NCBI GenBank assembly: GCA_003991915.1
Contig: RQTK01001056.1
Span: forward strand, 104,727 to 168,726
Reading direction: 5' to 3'
Length of the DNA: 64,000 bases
Source: Elysia chlorotica
Taxonomy: Eukaryota; Mollusca; Gastropoda; Plakobranchidae
Below are positions 1 through 13,200 of the stretch, piece after piece. Every line of letters begins with the position of its first letter. Positions within the stretch are counted from its first letter, which is position 1. The position numbers were made by a program, and so were the translations under genes. The notes below the pieces were generated by a model. The model saw only the letters and a list, made by a program, of their open reading frames with translations, was not told the DNA's origin and ran no database searches.

Positions 1-217
1 GCTATCTGCAGCTGCACTAAAAGTGAAAAAAAGTCCATTCTGACGTCATGGATTTTGTTTCGTTTTGACTGAAAAGGCTAAGCTTTCCCACAGCGAGATC
101 TTTCAAACAGTACCTGCATTAATTCTTAGTTGACTGACTCTTTTATGGCACATATAATATATTCTTTCCAGCTCAACTTGAAGTGTGCCCAACACCGGCA
201 CAAAGTGTGTAACAATG

Positions 218-328
218 ATTACAATCTTGTTTGTAGCCACACAAAAAATTGGACTTTCAGGACTTTATCATCATAATTCAATTATCAATATATATATATG
301 CTTAGGATTTTTAGTTGATTGGATGAAA
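218..328 (+). repeat. 111-bp direct repeat, copy 1
   Basis: Identical by eye to 983-1093 (offset 765). It begins ATTACAATCTTGTTTGTAGC and ends TTGATTGGATGAAA. No terminal inverted repeat or coding content is seen. It is either a local duplication of a dispersed repeat or an assembly duplication. Confidence 0.9.
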
Positions 329-982
329 AACTTTTTCCACAAAAATTTCCCGCTGCCAAATTTTAATATGAGGACCTATCTGGGCAGGCAAAAAACACCT
401 TTTTATTAATGGCAGCCTTCTGAAAAAAATTGAGGATATTCCTAGGAGTATATTGTGCAGCAGAACATAAAAATTTAGCCTCTGAATTGCTTATTTTCTT
501 ACATGTAACGTGTTAAAAATGGACTTTATTTCATTTTGAATGAAAAATCTTCAGGTCAAGTATGAATTTTTTACAAAATATTGGATTTTTGGAACCATAT
601 TTTACCTTCTCTTTACGTTCCAGGACACTTTTTATTTGTTTTAAGTGTGTAGAAGCAATATGGTTGCGCATTTATTCTTTAATTTTATCAATTGACACAT
701 TTTCCTTTTCCGTGGGCTTGGGCGAAGACGCTAGTTTATTTTCATCGCGCGCGCGCCGAAAATTTTCTAAGTCCAAAAATATTTTGAAAATTCATAACTT
801 CTCTCAGAATTCACTTAGAAAGATAATTTTTTCACCCAATTGCTCAGTGAAGCAAGGGCTTCATGGATATGTCCATTTTAAAGTGATTGGTTACATTTGA
901 AATTTTGACCTGTGGTACCTATTAAATTTTTTTAAGCTAAACCTAAAAATCCAATGGTACTTTAAGTTCAGTTACAATTTTT

Positions 983-1093
983 ATTACAATCTTGTTTGTA
1001 GCCACACAAAAAATTGGACTTTCAGGACTTTATCATCATAATTCAATTATCAATATATATATATGCTTAGGATTTTTAGTTGATTGGATGAAA
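983..1093 (+). repeat. 111-bp direct repeat, copy 2
   Basis: Second exact copy of 218-328, same orientation. The 654 bp between the copies is not itself repeated elsewhere in the window as far as I can see. Confidence 0.9.
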
Positions 1094-1566
1094 TCGATTC
1101 GTATTGTAAAAGCTTTGATGTCCACCATTTATTTTAGCTTTCAGAGAAATAATTTCCCCTGGACATAACTGGTCATTATATTGAAAATATCTGTATGCAT
1201 GTACCAGGAATGGCATTCACTAGTCCAGCTAACCATATATCGATTCTTTCTCACTGTTAGGAATCCTTTTAAAGTTTTTAATTCTGATCCCCACCATTGG
1301 CATTCCATCCTCTGCCAATTGACTGGATTTGTTTTAATTCATCAAGACCTATGCTCCTATTTTTTTGTATCCTGGCTGACTCTGTAAATTGCAACCGCTC
1401 TTAAAGGAAAACTACGAAGATTTAATAATTTGCTTGATGAAAAAAATTTTTAAACTTTCGCTACGCTTACAGAGAGTGAATAATGATGACATCTTAATAT
1501 CAATTATAAATAATAAATTAAAATTTCATACAAAATTTACATTGTCCATATCTTTATGTAGACAAA

Positions 1567-4500
1567 ATGACAGACGACAAGTCAAAGACCATTCCAGTAA
1601 TGGTAGCACTGCGCTGCCGTCCTCTTATAAAGAAGGAACTGGACGAAGGCTGTCAGAGCTGCTTGCATACTATATCTGGAGAACCTCAAGTTGTGCTGGG
1701 TAAAGACAGAGCTTTTACCTATGACTTTGCATTCGGACCCACAGACCCACAGGTGGACGTGTACAATTTATCATGCAGAAAACTCATCAAAAGCATTTTT
1801 AAAGGTAAGTTTGTCAATGTATGGCACACAGGGATTAAAACTACTGTTTTAAATTTGTAAAATTATTTAACCATCCATGGTTGCCAACAAATTTTTTTTT
1901 TTTTTGCTTTTCAAATACACCAATCTGTTCAAACAAGGTCTTTGTAAAATGCAATGGTATCATTTAGAGAATCTTTTTTGGAGCCTTCTGCACAGTGGCT
2001 CATTTTTTAGTCAACAAGTTTTTTTTTTTTTTTTTAAATAAAATTATTAGGTGTGCAAGATGATGTTTTTAAATCATCATTCTCTGTATAATTTTTCAGG
2101 TTATAATGCCACAATCTTGGCCTATGGTCAAACGGGCAGCGGGAAAACATTTACTATGGGAGGATATGAAGCTTCGTTGGAAGGAGATGAGGATGCCATG
2201 GGTGTTATTCCAAGGATACTCAGAGAAGTGTTTGAAATCATTGAACAAAAGACAGATTCAACTTTTGCAGTTAAAGTGTCTTATATGGAGGTAATGTAAT
2301 AGCGTTTAGAATTAGAGTAATTCATATTCACATTTTTACTTTAACTTCTATTAAAAAATAATAATGAAAATAATGTATTTGGATAATAATTGGGGTTGCC
2401 AATGTTTCATTGATTTTGTAAGTCATTTTTTTTTTTTCAAACATCAAATTTTCTTATTCTGTTTTTCTTAATATTCATAAAACAAGTATAGTTAACTTTA
2501 CACTCATGAGAGATGTAATTCATACCCATTAAAAAAAAAAACAAAAAAAAAAACAGAACACATTGTTACTTTTGTGTTTTGAAAGAGCCTTATTTTAAGT
2601 CCCATCGTGATAGTTTGTTGTGAATATCAAACCTATAAGTTAATGAATCAGAGATCATAAACTAGTATAAATGTCAGAGATTTGCTACTTAGGATAAAAT
2701 GTTCGAATAAGAAAAATGTGAGCCATTTGATATTAATTTTTATGAGCCTATTTTTACTTTTTAAAACAGATTTATAAAGAGGATGTTCTGGATTTATTAT
2801 GCCCTCAATCAGAGCGATGTCCTTTATCTATTAGAGAAGAAGGCAATGGTGGAATCAAGGTAAAAATGTCTGTCCTGTTTTGTATTTTTTGTTGTTGAAT
2901 TTTTAAGTCCAAACGGTCTCTATTTAAAGGGATCTCTTTTTCATCACTATTCTTCCATGTAAAGATAGTTGATGTCTTTATACAAAAAACAAAAGACTTG
3001 GTCCTAATTAAAACTGTTGAGCTATATAGTGGGAAATGCTTTTAATTGTGAGACTGGATAGGAAACTCATTGGAGGATGCTTTCGTCATCAAACTCTTAG
3101 TGACTCAAAGCTAGGTGAGGTGGCCCAAATTTGTGAATTTTAAACTTTCCACATCACAGGATACAAGGCCTTTTCCTTGTGTGGGCACTAATTTGGGGGC
3201 TTTTTAAAAAAATTTATAAAAGGTAAAAGCTTTGATATTGGTTTTTTTTTTAAATAAGAGATGTGCAGTTAAATGCAAAGTTGTGCCAACACAAACGCAT
3301 ATCAATGTCCACAAGGTATGACGTGAAAAGATTAATAAGAAATAAATTACTGTGGATAGGGAAAGAAAAAAAGGTGAAGAAAAATCTAAAATATTTCTAT
3401 TAACTTTTGATAAATATATATAATCATAATGAAATGTATTTGTTTTCTATGTAGAACTTCAGTTACTTAGTAATTCAAGAGTTTTGAAAAGTTGACATTC
3501 AGCTGATTATCTTAGTGTAAAATTGCACGTTTGTAGCACTGCATAAATACTCGATCAAACATTTTGCTTTCAATAGAAAATGTTATCTTCTTTTGTTTTT
3601 GCACAGCATGTTGTATTTGGTCATTCAGCTTTGTTTCTAATTTCATCTGACAGATTCAAGGGACACGTGAGATTTCTGTAACAGGATTTGATGAGACGAT
3701 GAAACTCTTAAATCATGGTGCAAGTGGTCGCACCACTGGAGCCACAGCAATGAACAACACATCAAGTAGATCCCATGCTATCTTCACTCTTCACATAGAC
3801 CAAAAGAATGATATGTACGTTTCTCAGAGTATGGATATTGGATACATTTTTTTTTCTTTAAAAGAAATGTCTTGACTTATTGCAAATTTTGTTTATTATT
3901 TTTTTTTATAGCATTGTTCATATGGCCAAAGGAAAACTAAGTAAAATATCAAAAGGTTATAGAAATTAATTTTTGAGGGAAGTTAAAAGAGTCATCTATA
4001 TAAGTTCCTTTAATGTGATATTGCGTTTTTTATCCCGTAAAAACAAACTCACACTTTTTGTACCATTGAGTTTGGCTGCACATATTATGTATTAATCAAT
4101 AGAGAGAAAATAACATGTTAATATAACACCCATGTATTTATTTACTTTTGCTATCAGTGGAGACTGCATCAGTGTAAAATTTCACATGGTAGATCTGGCT
4201 GGATCAGAGAGGACTAAGAGAACCATGGCTGAAGGAGAGAGATTAAAGGAAGGTAGGGTCGAAGTCAAGTTTTATTTATTTATTTTTTAAGAACATCAAA
4301 GTTTTGTCAAATTTAGGAAGGGTAAGGGTTTTCATAAAATCACTATACGAAATTCTATATTTGTATCTGGATGAAGTTTTCATCTTTAACCTTTAAAAAA
4401 AATATATTGAATTTTGCCCAGAGCTTGAGTCAGGTATTATCAATAATTGATAACTGTGGAGTTGGTTCTGATTAAAGTGCTGCTTTGTGTTTGTCGACTG

Positions 4501-7500
4501 ATCACACAGTTGCTATCAGCTAAATGTAGTTCATATATCATCACATTTTCTCATTTTACAAATTGGAGCTGCTCAATTATTATTTTTTACCCTATGTTTC
4601 CCATTTTGTTACTTTTTTTTAAAAACCAATTTTTCTTCTGTTGTGGCTCAGTGTTCAAGATGTGCAGGGGTTTCATGCGCCTTTTTATACAGACAAGTAT
4701 AATCATAGATGGGGCTTGTCAATAATAAATAACCTTTATATCAATATCATATATCCACTGTAAACAGACATCAGGCAATATTTTCCTGGCTGAGGATTTT
4801 GTGGAAATAATAAATGAAGGTAAATGAACCAAGACATAGTCACATACCTGCAAATGGCACATCTTTTTTCATTCCAGGCATCAACATCAACAAAGGCTTA
4901 TTGGCTCTTGGAAATGTTATCAGCGCTCTGGGAGAGGAAAGTGACCACAAACGCAAGCACATACCCTATCGGGACTCAAAACTAACCCGAATTCTCCAAG
5001 GTCAAAACTCAAAGTTAAACAAAATTTAGATACAGTGGAACACGTTTAAACCGAAATTTTAGGGGGTCTAATTTCAATTTCAGTTTAAACATATTTTGGT
5101 TTAAACATAGTCAAGACAAAACGAAAAAAACCGAAAGGGACACAAGCCACAAACTTTGAATTAAAAATTGGGTAATATCCCTTCTTGGAACACATGTTAT
5201 CGTTCAATGAGTTTCGTCAAGCCCCCTGCATAGTAAAGGATGTTCATTTTTTTTTCACTTTGTTTTTGTCTGCTTTGTGGGTGTGTGTGAGGGGGGTGTT
5301 GTGTCATTTTGTTTTTTGTTTGTTTTTGTCTCTTTTCTATTCGAATGTGGGAACAAATCTGGAATTTCTTTGGCCTTTTCTATGTTTTCTCTAATGTCAA
5401 AAATTGCCGAAAATGTAGAGTTCGATATTTCGTGTTTGCGACTGATTGTTTTGTTTTGCCACTTTTGTTCTAATCTCAGACATGTAAAATATCCAACAAT
5501 CTCATTCCAAATGGATTTTCCTTACCAATAGCATATCGGGCATATTTTTTTTTCGATTAGGTTTTTAAAGAATGACAGCAGACGATTTCGGTTTACCGTA
5601 GGTTTCATATAAGGAAGAAAGAAGGAAACCCACAATTATTTCGATTTCTTTTCGGTTTAGCCGTTTTTTCGGTTCAGCCGTTTTCGATTTAAGTGTGTTC
5701 CACTGTATATGAATGCTATTGGGGCCATATTCTAGGTTAATCTGGAAACCCAGATTTTTAGAGCTTCAGGATAACCTTCAAAGAAAAAAGCAATTATACA
5801 AACCAAGCATCTATTTTCTTTAACTTCAAAAATATATACAATGCTTCAAGTTGCAATCTCGCAAGATAAATAGTTATCGAACTCTCTACAAGTTGTATGG
5901 CTTTTTCTTTTCTTTTTTTTTCATTACATGTTATAAGGTTTCGTTTTAAGTGGTCTAATAATGGGGTACAGTTGAAAATTCAATTAATTTGTAATTTTGT
6001 GTTATATTTTTCTCCCAGATTCATTAGGAGGCAACAGCCATACTTTAATGATTGCGTGTGTGAGCCCTGCTGACTCTAATATTGAAGAGACCCTTAATAC
6101 GTTGAGATATGCAGACCGAGCTCGCAAGATCAAGAACAAGCCTATCATCAATAGAGACCCGCAGACAGCAGAGATTATGAGATTAAAAACTTTGGTATTT
6201 TTCTTTTTTACTTGTCCTAAGTGGCTATGATGCTAATTTAGTTTTTTAAGCCTGTAAGATTATTTTAATATTAATCAGTCCCGCATCATTAGACATGTCT
6301 TGTACTTCTTATCAGTTCCACTTATTTACGATTACTGTGTAGATATCTTTAAAGACCAGAGGAATGATGCAGTTATGAAATAAAAACAGCCTGATTTAGA
6401 CATGAACATTATTTTTTTCTTTTTCTCTTTAGGTACAACAGCTACAAAGTCAACTGCATGGAGGGTTACCATCTGCATTGATAAAACCTGAGTATGTACA
6501 TTTGTGTTTCTCCTAACAGTGTACCTACACTTTAATACCATTTGTGCTTCATTTTAAATATTTGCAAGCTACATATAGTAACTAGAAACAAGGGCTCAAC
6601 TTGACTTACAACCAAAATTTTTTCCCAATAAAGTGATACCAAGTCAATTACATGTGCTTGGTTCTCAAGACAGTTAAAATTCTAAGGAATACCCGGTGGC
6701 TATGAAATTATAAATCTTGGTTATGTACATTTTTTATGGGTGTCTTAAAGGGAAAAGAAAGCATGTTTATGTAATGGAGGTAAATTTTGACGGAACTGTA
6801 TTTTCACCTGTTTCCTTTTCCTATACATGAACAACAGAAATATGGACACCATGAGCAGCACCAGCACCCTCAATTCTACCACATCGACTGTGACTAGCGG
6901 CATAGGTACTGGGTTTTTTCCAGCCTACACCCCCAGCAATGATGCTGACAACCTAAAATTACAAGAGCGCATCAAAGAGCTGGAGAAGGAAAACTACGAG
7001 TTGACGAAGCAGTTGCAGAGTACTGTGGCTCAGACCAGACTTACACTTGAGCAGAACATTGACTTACAAGACAGCAACGATCGTCTCAAAATGAAGATTA
7101 ACCAAGTTAAAGATTTTGTGGGGTGAGTTGTCCTTGCAAATTTGTAACTTTCATTGTTACTTGCCACTTTGTATGAAGGAAAGCCCTTGTTGTTGTCACA
7201 TCTAAAAAGTCAAAGATTTTACTTCAATAACTTGATAATAAGTTCTCAATGTGATAGATAAAATCAGCTTATATTGGAAATTCATTTTAATTTTCTTGAA
7301 TTAAAATTTAAACCTTTAATGCTCATGAGAATTTAAAGTTGTCTTTGTTAAATATTCCAAAACGTCTTTCATTCAACCAAGAATTTGTTTAGCTTGAAAG
7401 GAAAGCATATCCCACATCTATTGGCAAAATAACTGGACATTTTTTTAAGCATTCATTTTAATTTTTTTAGTATTGTGGACTTTCTTAAGTGAAATTTAAA

Positions 7501-10253
7501 CTTAGGTTTGAGATGCCTCGAAATTAATTTGTCTTCAGACTATCAAATTCCCTCATGTCTTTGTGCTTTGCTTGTGTGAGTTTCCACTTTCATGCTGACC
7601 CCCATGTTGTTAATTATTGTGTTTGTAGCATTGATCTGGAGTTGCTTAGCTCTAGCATTGATATGGAAAGTCACCCTGAAGCAAAGGCGGAACTAGAAAA
7701 GCTGCACAAACTCACTGGTTCTATCAAAACTGTAGCAGAAGTTGAAAATGATGAAGAGGATGCAGCATTGAGTGAGGTAAGTTTTAAAATGAATAAAATT
7801 TAAAGATATGTAGAATTCAATAACAGTTTTAATTTTTTTTTAAAGAGTGAGAAAGGAAATGACTTTACCTTGGGATATTTGTGCTTTGAGGGAAATTTTT
7901 TGTTTTGCACAGGAAAGAGAGAAATTGATTCTGAGGTTCCTTTAAGAACTGAAGAAATATTTCAACATCAAATTAGATTTTTCATGTCATTGTATTGCTC
8001 TTCTTTTTAGCAGGCGGAGAAATTATAATCATGAGCAGCTAATACCGAAGCTGATTCCAAGTAATGTAATAAAATAATTTTACTTTTTTACTTGTTATTC
8101 ATAGGAGGAAGACACAGACGAAAATGAAAAGGAAAATAATGATGAGGTATGTACTTTTTTAATTATACATATAACTTTGCATTAAGTTTTGTTTTCTTTT
8201 TATTTATCAAAACATTCTTATTTTAAGTATTGTATTTAGGTATAAAATCTTCCATTTGTGTTATAAAAAAACTTTCTTTTCTACTTTAATTTTTATCATC
8301 AGTAAAGAAATGTTTACTTAGGAGAGAAGAAAGACATTTCACCTGCATACTGTCATTTGTTTTCATCTTACTCCCTTTTTCCCTGTCAGGAGGCATCAGA
8401 TGATGTAATGCCTACTCCAAGATCTTGTGTTGAGACCAAGAAGCATACATTCCGGCAGGCAGAGCTTCAAAGGGAGCTTGGAGAGATCAACCGCATATTG
8501 TCCACTAAACAAGCATTGGCAGAGAAGATTCAAGCTGCTGAGGATCAAGTATGTAAAGCATTTGACATTTTTTAAGGAAAAAAATACTTCTATCCACTTT
8601 TTGTCCCAACAGCTTTAAAATGTAAATTGTTCTTGATCTATAGTAGTTCCTTTTTTTATATATATTTTAAAGATGCAAACAGTTGAACCGTTTTGAGTCT
8701 ATAATTTTTTTTCTCTTGGATATGAGCAGGAAGAGTCATATCTACACACATTTGTTTTTAGCCTCTTCAATCCATTTGCCTTTGTTTGAAATTAAGATTA
8801 ACGATTATTGTCTAAAAGTGCAGCTTTATTTTTTTGTGAATGCCATCATAAAATCAATTAATTTTTCCTTCCTATATGTATGAACACAGCTGCAACTTCA
8901 AGGGCTGTGCTTATGTTATTTTCTTGTCTTGGTCTATACATAATGGGATATTAATTTTTCTCAGCATGGCCCCGATATTTATTACCTATCTGTGAAATGA
9001 AATAACAAACTAAACTGTGTTAATGTCAGAATGAGCTTTTTATTTTTTTATGTTCATATAAATTATCATATGTATTGTTAGGGGTGGTTGAATACAGTTT
9101 TGATGTACATTTTCATTTTACCAGGCCTTTTCCTTGTTGATACAAAGCAACACAATTTTTATTTTTTGTTTCTTTTTTTGGCAATGACACTTTTTCTTCA
9201 GAACAATGAGTTAATCTAAATATATATATAATAAAGGAAATTCTTTTCCTTCACCTTTTTTCCACAATGGAGGATATGAATTGAAAGGATTATGCAAGTT
9301 TTATATGTTAAACATACAATTTTAATTATATTTAGATGGAAGCAATGAAGAGCAAGTACGAGACAATATTGTCCGAGTTCAAGGCTAAAACTTCCCAATT
9401 GGAAAAAGAAAAGGAACAACTGACTAGCAATTTGGTGGATGCTAAAACCAAAGCGAATGCTTCCAAGTAAGTTTAAATTATTGAAATGTCATTCAGTTTT
9501 TCCATAAACTATTGTTTCCTGATTCCTCCATTGCTCCACAACATATTTTTAAGTTACTCTTAGTTGGTCTGAAAGCAGATCGAAGGACTATTTATTTGTA
9601 CTGAATTAGAGATAAAGATACAATTTTTAAAATCCCATTTGGAATAGAGATTTTCTTATCTCATATCATAAATCTCATGAAGAACAGATTGTGGCTTTTT
9701 AAAGTTACGAGTATAGTTACAGGGCTGCCAACCAGTGTATAATATGTGTGTCAACGCCACAAAATGAGACGTTTTGTGGTGAGGCTGGAATCGCGAAGAT
9801 CCTAATTTTCTGCTGGGGGGACAAAGCTATAGAAAATCTTTTTTCTTTTTTTTTTTTGCAAAATGTGAAAGTAAAGCATATTTACTGCCTGTAAATAATA
9901 AAGGGGGACACGAAATTTGTTCTTAGGTTGTTTTTTTGTATGCATTTAGTATGTCTGTTATGTAAATTACGCCAGATTTAAACCTAGATCTATGATAATG
10001 AACCGGTTTTTATTGGCCTCAACCCAGCCATTCATTCCTGGTAACACCCATGTACTTGGTATGATTACAACCGTCTTTTTATAGAATGCTCTCTGGTTGG
10101 TTGAAATTAAGTATCAGGGGTGTTCCTACTCCTAGCCAATAAAAACCGTTATTTTAACACCATGTCCGCTAACAAAGAGTCTCAAATGTAAACAAAGATT
10201 ACAAAGTTGGGCTACTTTTGATATCGATAGATGCTATGCCTCTCAATGGTTTG

Positions 10254-10286
<33 letters not shown>

Positions 10287-13200
10287 AGATACATTTATTT
10301 TTTGGAGGTATTAAATTATTAAAGAACCAATGCTATCTATAAGGACCTGAGAAAACCCACATACACATTACCGGTTATTGTTTCCTCCATTGTTAGAAAC
10401 CTTAAATTTCTCTCATATCAATGCAAAACAGGAGAGGCTCTTTAGCCAACCGTCTTGAAAATATTATACACTGTATTTAATTCAGGCCAAACCTGGATGT
10501 TGCTGGGCTGGTATTTCTGACACTGAAAATCTAATAGAAAGTTTATATTTGTGTTTATTTAATAAAACTGGTCCATGATGTAGTTTTTAAAGTTATAGTT
10601 TAAAAGCTTGTGATTAAGTCAATATTCATAGCTGAACTTAATAAGCTTGGCCATCGACTCGGTTTGCACTGACTAATAATGCTAAAAATCTGTATTTGCT
10701 TTCTCAAAGTTGGCAGCTATGAAATTAGAAGAAGAAAAAATTCTAATTATTTTCAGAAGGCAGGAAATGTGTCATTAATGCTTGTGTCCATATCTATCTC
10801 AGGGTTGCTGAGCAGCGTCGCCAAAGATTAAAAGAATTGGAGCAGCAAATGACGCAGCTTAAGAAGAAGATGGCGGAGCAAAGCAAGATTGTGAAGATGA
10901 AAGAATCTACAGACAAGCAGATGGGAAAACTTGGCAGTGAAATATTGGTAACGTTTTTGAAATTGGAATTTTTTATCATTTTTTTAACAAATCCCCTCTT
11001 GTATATATTTGTAATATGTTTTTTTTCTAAAGTCAAATAGACCCAGAAAAGGCCTGTGCATACCTGTTTCTCGCATGATAGATTTGAAGACAGTTCTCTT
11101 TTAATTTTCTCTAGGCTCTATTTATGGAAGTAAGCTATCAAATCTGGATGACTCATTTGATGTTTCACATTTCTGAATTCAGGTCCTTAAACAACAAAGG
11201 GTAAAGTTGATGAAACAAATGAAGGAAGACGTGTCCAATTTCCAGAAATGGAAGAAAGAAAAAGAAAAGCAAGTGACACAGTTACAACTTAAGGTAAGAA
11301 CTCATAATTGAATACTCTGTAAGAGTAATAAAAGTTTGGAACAGCTTCCTGTACTTATCATTATTCAGTTTTTTTTGTCCACATGGATGGTTTTCAAATT
11401 TTCTCTGTGGTCAAGTTTTGTCTGATTAATATATTCCCATAACACAGAAATGATTTTGAAAGAACATAAAAATAATTAGATACGATACTAGCATTTTTTT
11501 TTTTTAGTACGGTAATTTGTATGAATTCTTTTACAGAGTAACTATTTAAATGCTGTGATTGTTGCCGAATGGTTAAAAAATAAATTGTTGCAAAGTTTCC
11601 TAGTATTTTATACTGATATCTACAATGATTTTTTTTTTAATGACTAAGCCCTGATATTACCTATTTTTTTATATTGCCTTTTCTATTTTTGTTGAAAATA
11701 TTTCAATACTGTTTATTTGGTTTTGAATTTGAAATAGGAGAGACGCCGAGAGGTGGAAATGACAAAGATGAAGAAGCAATTTGAACAACAGCAAGCTGTT
11801 CAGAAGAGGCGCACTGCTGAGGTAAAATGGCTCTCATTTTACCACCAAACACTATATTAATATTTTTTACAAAAATACAACATTGTAATTTAGGCATCCT
11901 GTTCATTAATTGACATATAGCTGTTCTTTGGTGAAAATCCACTTACCTATACATCCATTCGTTTTGGGGTATCGCTCAGTCCCGTCTTAATCAATTGCAT
12001 AGATGTAGAATAGCCCACTTGTGTCATATGGAAAATTTTGTTTCTACACTGAGCACATTTTTGTATGTGTTATAGTAAATAATTCTTTAAGATATTTTGG
12101 GTCATGATTGTTCTTTGCAAGTAGGTACCTATAGTAGTTTGCAGTTGCTTTCTATAGGGGCAGTGCTCATATTGAGCAGGTTGTCCTAGCCATTGCACTT
12201 AAGGAAAGTGTCATCTGCCTAGCACATTGAAATGTAGACCAGTTCCCAAACTCTTTGGCTGCTCTACATATCATCCATCACCTGCCTGCCGTGACTTCAC
12301 GTAACCCTGATGTGTACAGTTTAGTCTAGCCCCTCCCTTGTGATCTGTCCCCGCCGGCATAGCTCACAAGTTCATAAGGACACGCAAGCTCTATCGCCAC
12401 GGCAAGGCAAGTACACGAGATACAATCAATAATTAACAAGGTGAGGAAAAGGCAAACAACATTCTTTGGCCACGTGATGAGAAGAGAGGGACTAGAACAT
12501 CTAGTGACGACAGGAATGATTGCTGGGAAACGCAGTCAAGGAAGGCAAAGAGAAAAAATGGCAGACGGGATGAAGGAGTGGCTACAAATATCAAAGGTTA
12601 CAGAGATGATGAAACTAACCAGAGAAAGAGTGATATGGAGGGACATGATCACCAACGCTATGAGGCATGGTACTTGATGATGATGATAGTTAATAAAATT
12701 GTACACATTGCTGTTGATAAAATTGAGGCATCATCAGATTCTTCTAATGTGTAGTTGTATCATTGAACGATCTAATAGGTACATACAATTTCTAATTTTT
12801 TATAGTTTGAATTCCCTCCTTTAACTGTGATGGTCCTTTGATTGTTTAAAATCCTTGCACAGACTGCCCGGATCAAAATGGACACAGGATTACCGTGCCA
12901 TTGTATATTTTAAAAGTGCATGCTTGTCTATCCCAAAAATACAAATACAAAGGGCACAATAATGTTCATATTAGAACAAATGAAATTTCCTAATACTGAT
13001 TGTAATTTGTTCTATTATGGAAAATATTCTCTATGCCTTGTTGAAAGATGGTTCCTAAAAATCTTCCTCTATGAAATTTCATGTTTCCTTCTTTCATCAG
13101 GCAATGGCTGCCAACAAACGATTGTTGGATGCCTTGGCAAAGCACAAAGAGGTGGAGACAGAACGATCAAATAAGTTGGAGAAATACAACTCTAGCAGCA

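Larger units (their letters stand above)
1..1566. other. Upstream region of the kinesin gene, no gene recognised
   Basis: AT-rich non-coding DNA. It contains two exact copies of a 111-bp repeat (listed separately), a short CGCGCGCGCG run near 747-757 and a palindromic TGACGTCA (CRE-type) at 41-48. A plausible 3' splice site (TTTATGTAG) ends at about 1561, just before the kinesin ATG, so a 5' UTR intron probably crosses this stretch. I see no convincing coding exon; the short open frames here are compositional. Confidence 0.5.

Noticed and set aside
562..900. 112-codon open frame upstream of the kinesin.
   Set aside because: Phe/Ser/Ile-rich composition typical of translated T-rich non-coding DNA; no motif.
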